From: Nodosilinea foveolarum
GTDB taxonomy: Bacteria; Cyanobacteriota; Cyanobacteriia; Phormidesmidales; Phormidesmidaceae
Assembly: GCA_003242035.1 (NCBI GenBank)
Contig: QBMC01000025.1
Coordinates: 1-35,774, forward strand
Direction: 5' to 3'
Length of the DNA: 35,774 bases
The position numbers and the translations under genes were made by a program. Below the pieces are notes generated by a model. It saw only the letters and a list, made by a program, of their open reading frames with translations, was not told the origin of the DNA and searched no databases. Shown piece by piece: positions 32,123 through 35,774 of this stretch. How positions within the stretch are numbered: the first letter of the stretch is position 1; each line of letters begins with the position of its first letter.

Positions 32123-32250
32123 TTGTTTTGTCAATACTCTACTCTTTTTGAGAGTCTTAGCATGTGTCAGAAACGCTCGTTTGCAACACAAAAACACAGC
32201 AAGCGATTCTCAACCAAGGCAATAGATCTTTAGCGTCTTACAACCCATCT

Positions 32251-32279
32251 TATAATCTATGTGTTATAACTTAGTTATA
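32251..32279 (+). promoter_or_regulatory. Probable -10 box and operator of the second recombinase
   Basis: TATAAT at 32251-32256 is a consensus -10 hexamer about 50 bases before the ATG. TATAAC-TTA-GTTATA (32265-32279) is an inverted repeat over the likely transcript start, so it may be a repressor site. No good -35 was found. Confidence 0.4.
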
Positions 32280-32304
32280 CAAATGAGTTGCGAGACAAAA
32301 GACT

Positions 32305-32859
32305 ATGCTGATTGGATATGCCCGCGTTTCGACTTTCGAGCAGGACTTAAATTTACAAATTGACGCGCTAGAGAAGGACGGGTGCGATCGCATATTCCTA
32401 GACAAGGGTGAGAGCGGCTCAAAGGATTCGCGGCCTGAGTGGGATAAATGTTTGGAGCATCTGCGCAAAGGTGACACGTTGGTAATTTGGAAGCTTGACC
32501 GCGCTGGTCGTTCGACCAAGCATCTGATTGAGCTATCAGATAAATTAGAGAAGCGCGGTATAGAGCTGCGCAGCCTGCGAGAGCAGATTGATACATCTAC
32601 AGCTATGGGGCGATTTTTCTTTAGAACGATGGCCAGCATTGCCGAGCTGGAGCTAGACATCATTCGCGAACGCACTATGGCCGGTTTGGCTGCTGCCAAG
32701 GCAAGAGGCCGCAAAGGTGGGCGCAAAAAGTCCATCACCAAGGGTCAAGAACTGGAGGCGAAGCGGCTCGTTGCAGCAGGTGGGCTGAGCGTCACTGATA
32801 TCTGTGAGCAGGTGGGAATCAGCCGCGCAAGCTATTACCGGCTGATTCCCCAAAAATAG
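32305..32859 (+). CDS. Serine recombinase (resolvase/invertase family), second copy
   Basis: The 184-residue protein has the same layout as the one at 5503: MLIGYARVST with nucleophile S9, VIWKLDRAGRS, LDIIRERTMAG and a C-terminal HTH (LSVTDICEQVGISRASYYR). The two differ over much of their length, so they are not recent duplicates and probably use different res sites. A GTGTCAGAAACG stretch with nearby inverted AACAC elements (32165-32200) could be its site. IS982 has inserted ten bases after its stop without harming it. Likely roles are plasmid multimer resolution or a remnant of a Tn3-type element. Confidence 0.9.
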   Translation: MLIGYARVSTFEQDLNLQIDALEKDGCDRIFLDKGESGSKDSRPEWDKCLEHLRKGDTLVIWKLDRAGRSTKHLIELSDKLEKRGIELRSLREQIDTSTAMGRFFFRTMASIAELELDIIRERTMAGLAAAKARGRKGGRKKSITKGQELEAKRLVAAGGLSVTDICEQVGISRASYYRLIPQK

Positions 32860-32869
32860 ACCTAACCTA

Positions 32870-33853
32870 ACGTCAGTTCGGGATAAGAAAAACGCCACAA
32901 GCCAAAAAAAGGAGGGCTAGGTACGCTGAAATTACAAACCAATCAGCCCTGGCCCTCCACTATGTCTAGCTTAGAAGAACTCTTTTGCCACGTCGATGAC
33001 TTTTGCCAGTTTTTCGAACCCCAATGGCGGCAGCAGTTGCTTAGCAATGGCCTAAAAACCCGTCAGCGAAAGCGGTCGCTTTGCCTGAGTGAAGTAATGA
33101 CTATCCTAATTGGCTTTCACCAAAGCCACTACCGAGACTTCAAACACTACTACGTGCATCACGTCTGTAGGTACTGGCGCAAGGCGTTTCCTAAGCTGGT
33201 GAGCTATACCCGCTTTGTCGACTGGACACCGTCATGCCTGCTGCCGCTATGCTGCTACTTGAAGACTTGCTTCGGTGAGTGTACCGGCATCAGCTTCATC
33301 GATGCGACGAGCTTGAAAGTTTGTCACAACCGTCGAATCTCCCAGCACAAGGTGTTCAAGGAGATGGCGGCTCGCGGTAAGACTTCAGTTGACTGGTTTT
33401 ACGGCTTCAAACTTCACCTGGTAGTCAGCGAATGCGGTGAGCTACTGGATATCACGATTACACCGGGCAATACAGACGATCGCAAACCCGTCGTAGACTT
33501 GCTCAGCGGCTTGAGTGGCAAAGTCTTTGCCGACCGAGGCTACGTCAGCGCGAAGCTGGCAAAGCAATTGCTCGAAACCTTTGATATTGAGTTCTTTGCC
33601 AAACCCCGGCGCAATATGAAGAACCACCTGATGCGACTGACTGACAAGCTGCTCACCCGCAAGCGTTCTATCGTGGAGACGGTGATTGACCAGCTCAAGA
33701 ACATCTCGCAGATTGAACATTCGCGTCACCGCAGCCCGACCAATTGCTTTGTCAACATTATCTGCGGCCTCATCGCCTATTGTCACCAGCCGAAAAAGCC
33801 TGGACTCCATTTAGAATGGGCCTTGCCGCCTGCGGCTTAACCCGAACTGAGGT
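32870..33853. mobile_element. IS982-family insertion sequence
   Basis: The 984-bp element has imperfect ends ACGTCAGTTCGGGATAAG (left) and ACCTCAGTTCGGGTTAAG (right, read inward). It is flanked by a 7-bp target duplication TAACCTA at 32863-32869 and 33854-33860. One intact transposase fills it. The duplication is perfect, so the insertion is complete and probably fairly recent. Confidence 0.92.
32962..33840 (+). CDS. IS982-family DDE transposase
   Basis: The 292-residue enzyme opens MSSLEELFCHVDDFCQ and has the IS982 pattern: FIDATSL with D114, KVFADRGY with D191, and SIVETVIDQLKN with E239, which together form the DDE triad. DWFYGFKLH and ITPGNTDDRK are typical of the family. It ends just inside the right terminal repeat. 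It is full-length without frameshift, so the IS should be mobile. Only one copy is present on the plasmid. Confidence 0.95.
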   Translation: MSSLEELFCHVDDFCQFFEPQWRQQLLSNGLKTRQRKRSLCLSEVMTILIGFHQSHYRDFKHYYVHHVCRYWRKAFPKLVSYTRFVDWTPSCLLPLCCYLKTCFGECTGISFIDATSLKVCHNRRISQHKVFKEMAARGKTSVDWFYGFKLHLVVSECGELLDITITPGNTDDRKPVVDLLSGLSGKVFADRGYVSAKLAKQLLETFDIEFFAKPRRNMKNHLMRLTDKLLTRKRSIVETVIDQLKNISQIEHSRHRSPTNCFVNIICGLIAYCHQPKKPGLHLEWALPPAA

Positions 33854-33884
33854 TAACCTAGCCTAACCTCCCAGCCCCAAACAA

Positions 33885-33916
33885 AAGCCCGCGCACTCAG
33901 ATGAGTGCGCGGGCTT
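33885..33916. terminator. Strong hairpin downstream of IS982
   Basis: AAGCCCGCGCACTC (33885-33898) and GAGTGCGCGGGCTT (33903-33916) form a 14-bp perfect stem with a 4-base loop, followed by TAAAGCTTTTTAG. This is a strong rho-independent terminator, probably that of the recombinase gene before the IS inserted, and it also lies beyond the HicA-like gene's stop. Confidence 0.8.
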
Positions 33917-33959
33917 AAAGCTTTTTAGTAGGGTGAGCGTGTCCCAGATTTTCTATAGC

Positions 33960-34139
33960 TCATGCCAACCGCTTAAGCTGTGCGATCGCGTTTTGAATAG
34001 TGCGGGCCTTTCCTGGTGTGCTGGGCAATGGGATTCTATTGCCGCTTAGGCTTTGCCATATTTCATGCTTGCCATTCTGCCTGACGAGCTGCCAGCCTAG
34101 CTCGACGGCTATGGTGCGGATGCGTTTGGATTCTGTCAT
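33960..34139 (-). CDS. HicA-like toxin (orphan, 59 aa)
   Basis: This short minus-strand gene encodes MTESKRIRTIAVELGWQLV, then RQNGKHEIWQS, GNRIPLPSTPGK and ARTIQNAIAQL. The dsRBD-like pattern GWxLVRQxGxHxIW plus P-x-P is that of HicA mRNA interferases, where the histidine (here in KHEIW) is catalytic. GAAGG lies six bases before the ATG. HicA is normally encoded with the antitoxin HicB, which is not found on either side. It may be a HicA-like DNA/RNA-binding protein, an orphan toxin, or one whose antitoxin is elsewhere. It is convergent with the terminator that follows IS982 and divergent from the kinase. Confidence 0.65.
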   Translation of the reverse strand: MTESKRIRTIAVELGWQLVRQNGKHEIWQSLSGNRIPLPSTPGKARTIQNAIAQLKRLA

Positions 34140-34311
34140 GGCTTGCCTTCATCCTCAAGAATCAGAGTGCCTGCTGTAGCTTAGTAGGCTCCATTGTCAG
34201 CATCTTGGCTGAACTAACGAAAGCTCGTTGGCTCCGCATCAAAATTTAGTTCGCCAACAGTGTCCATTACTACTCAAGAGTCAAGACGAAGAAGCAAGGT
34301 GGACAGCTATT

Positions 34312-35774
34312 ATGAACGAAGATATAGAGGCAGGGCAGATGCTTGACCGTTCACCAGAGGATATCGAAGGGGTGCAGGACCAGCGGCATTGGCTGATGGT
34401 TACGCTTTCCAGTATTGGCGATGCCGTCATCACGACGGACGCCGAATTGCGGGTCACGTTCCTGAACCCGGTTGCCGTGGCCTTGACGGGGTGGACGGAG
34501 CAAGAGGGCGTGGGGCAATCGCTCGACAGCGTGTTCCGCATCATTAACGAGGAGAGCCGTCAGCCGGTCGAACCCCCGGCCGTGCCAGCCTTGCGGGAAG
34601 GTCGCACTTGTAAGCTGGAGACCCACAGCATCCTTGTCGCCAGAGATGGCACTGAACGACCGATGGACAGCAATGCCGCCCCGATTCGCGACGAGGGCAA
34701 CGTAGTCGCCGGTGTCGTGCTGGTCTTTCGGGACATCACTCAACGCCGGACGGCGGAAGCGTCATTGGAAAAAGCCTTAGCCTACACGGACGACATCATC
34801 TCGACGTTGCGAGAACCGTTCTTGGTTCTCAACGTCGATTTGCGAGTGCAGACGGCGAACCGTGCCTTCTACGAATCGTTTCAGGTCTCGAAGGGGGAAA
34901 CGGAAAACCGCTTGGTGTATGACTTGGGCAACGGCCAGTGGGACATTCCCGGCCTGCGGACTTTGCTGGATGAAGTCCTATCAAAAAACAAATCTGTTCA
35001 GGACTTCGAGGTTGAACACACCTTCCCGTCTCTCGGTCGAAAGACCATGTTGCTCAACGCCCGGCCATTTCCTCCAGAGTCGAAACACCCTGAGCTAATC
35101 CTGCTGGCCGTGCAAGACATTTCCGCCTTACGGGCGCGGGCCGACGAACTGGCCGAAGCCAACAAACTGGCCGAAGCCAACCGCAACAAGGACGAATTTC
35201 TGGCGACGTTAGCCCACGAACTAAGGAACCCTCTGGCCCCGATCGGCAACGCCGCTCATTATCTCGGTATGGATGACTTGGAGATCACGGCCGTGAAGTC
35301 GGCCAGCGCTGTCATCGCACGGCAAGTGGCGGTGATGATTCGCCTCGTTGATGACCTTCTCGACGTGTCCCGTATCAGCCGCAAAAAGTTGGACATCCGC
35401 AAGGAACGGGTTGAACTGGCGACGGTGTTGGATAGTGCCGTGGAAAGTAGCCGCCCGCTGATCGACAAGTCGGGCCACGAACTTACTGTCAGCCTGCCGA
35501 CAGAGCCGGTTCTACTGGACGCCGACCCTATCCGGCTCGCTCAGGTCTTCTTAAATCTCCTAAACAACTCTGCTAAGTACACGAATCGCGGAGGGCGAAT
35601 ATGGCTCACCGCTACACGGCAAGGGAGCGATGCAGTCATCAGCGTGCGAGACAACGGCGTCGGTATTCCTGCGGACATGCTGGCCCGTGTCTTCGACCTG
35701 TTTACACAGGTTGGTGGACCGTTGGAGAGGTCGCAAGGTGGACTCGGTATCGGCCTGACACTGGTGCTGCGGCT
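34312..35774 (+). CDS. Hybrid sensor histidine kinase (5' part; continues at 1-569)
   Basis: This is the N-terminal and kinase part of a 658-residue protein completed at 1-569 once the circle is closed. It starts at ATG 34312, with AAGGTGG about ten bases upstream as ribosome binding site. Two PAS-like domains (about residues 25-150 and 158-275) precede a HisKA helix with the H-box AHELRNPLAPI (phospho-acceptor H302) and an HATPase_c domain with N box NLLNNSAKYT (about N418), G1 box DNGVGI and G2 box GGLGIGL. No membrane segment or signal peptide is visible, so it should be a soluble sensor. The ligand of the PAS domains cannot be told. Its GC-rich codon choice and lack of HIP1-like octamers differ from its neighbours. 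Similar PAS-PAS-kinase-receiver proteins are common in Planctomycetes and other bacteria, so an outside origin is possible but not shown. Confidence 0.9.
   Translation, partial: MNEDIEAGQMLDRSPEDIEGVQDQRHWLMVTLSSIGDAVITTDAELRVTFLNPVAVALTGWTEQEGVGQSLDSVFRIINEESRQPVEPPAVPALREGRTCKLETHSILVARDGTERPMDSNAAPIRDEGNVVAGVVLVFRDITQRRTAEASLEKALAYTDDIISTLREPFLVLNVDLRVQTANRAFYESFQVSKGETENRLVYDLGNGQWDIPGLRTLLDEVLSKNKSVQDFEVEHTFPSLGRKTMLLNARPFPPESKHPELILLAVQDISALRARADELAEANKLAEANRNKDEFLATLAHELRNPLAPIGNAAHYLGMDDLEITAVKSASAVIARQVAVMIRLVDDLLDVSRISRKKLDIRKERVELATVLDSAVESSRPLIDKSGHELTVSLPTEPVLLDADPIRLAQVFLNLLNNSAKYTNRGGRIWLTATRQGSDAVISVRDNGVGIPADMLARVFDLFTQVGGPLERSQGGLGIGLTLVLR
35720..35774. repeat. 55-bp terminal overlap, identical to 1-55 (circular contig)
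   Basis: Bases 35720-35774 repeat 1-55 exactly. The kinase reading frame passes through the copy in the same phase at both ends, so the molecule most likely closes into a circle of 35,719 bp and the second copy is an assembly overlap. A real direct terminal repeat on a linear element is possible but would not be expected to sit in phase in the middle of a conserved ATPase domain. Confidence 0.93.

Overview
The window is best read as a complete circular plasmid of about 35.7 kb from a cyanobacterium. The first 55 bases (1-55) are identical to the last 55 (35720-35774), and one long reading frame, a hybrid histidine kinase, runs unbroken across that join. The overlap therefore looks like an assembler leftover on a circle of 35,719 bp. 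Cyanobacterial origin is suggested by frequent GCGATCGC-type (HIP1-like) octamers, an S-layer-homology/propeller protein, cyanobacterial-style conflict proteins, and plasmid proteins of types seen on cyanobacterial plasmids. No rRNA, tRNA or core metabolic genes were seen.

Layout. 34312 to 569 (across the join): PAS-PAS-HisKA-HATPase-REC hybrid kinase. 570-4430: a patchwork with a 250-bp Tn3-type miniature element, an SLH/propeller surface protein, a solitary Tn3-type end, a truncated HTH gene ending in a perfect 27-bp hairpin, and a damaged methyltransferase gene. 4570-6081: an OXA-like class D beta-lactamase facing a serine recombinase. 6370-9880: a two-gene minus-strand unit, pentapeptide-repeat protein then AbiJ-NTD/TIR/EAD protein, sharing a short module; a candidate abortive-infection system.

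10132-16672 is the mobilization region: MobQ-type relaxase, an oriT with a RSF1010/pSC101-like nic sequence, a TraD-like relaxosome protein, a MobD/TraL-like ATPase, a DUF6753-like membrane protein, a membrane-anchored P-loop ATPase resembling coupling proteins, and small membrane or hypothetical proteins. 16906-18236 is an actin-type (ParM plus ParR-like) partition operon. 18528-20858 carries a small ribbon-helix-helix protein and a primase-polymerase-like Rep. 20967-23451 holds a second, Walker-type ParA plus RHH partner, embedded in repeated arrays of a degenerate 8-bp unit on both sides of the genes and inside parA. A PDDEXK/DUF1016 nuclease gene broken by a single in-frame TGA lies between two of these arrays.

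24404-34139 is a defence and mobile-element region: a DDE insertion sequence with 62-bp perfect terminal inverted repeats; a convergent type II restriction-modification pair; a coiled-coil/winged-helix protein; a CyanoTRADD-type two-helix membrane protein; a short Argonaute with an HNH-APAZ partner (SPARHA-like); a second serine recombinase; an IS982-family element with a 7-bp target duplication; and an orphan HicA-like ORF.

The plasmid thus combines replication, two unrelated partition systems, a mobilization module, and several apparently independent anti-phage or anti-plasmid systems. The strongest candidates for follow-up are the TIR/pentapeptide pair, the HNH-APAZ/short-pAgo operon and the 8-bp repeat arrays around parA.
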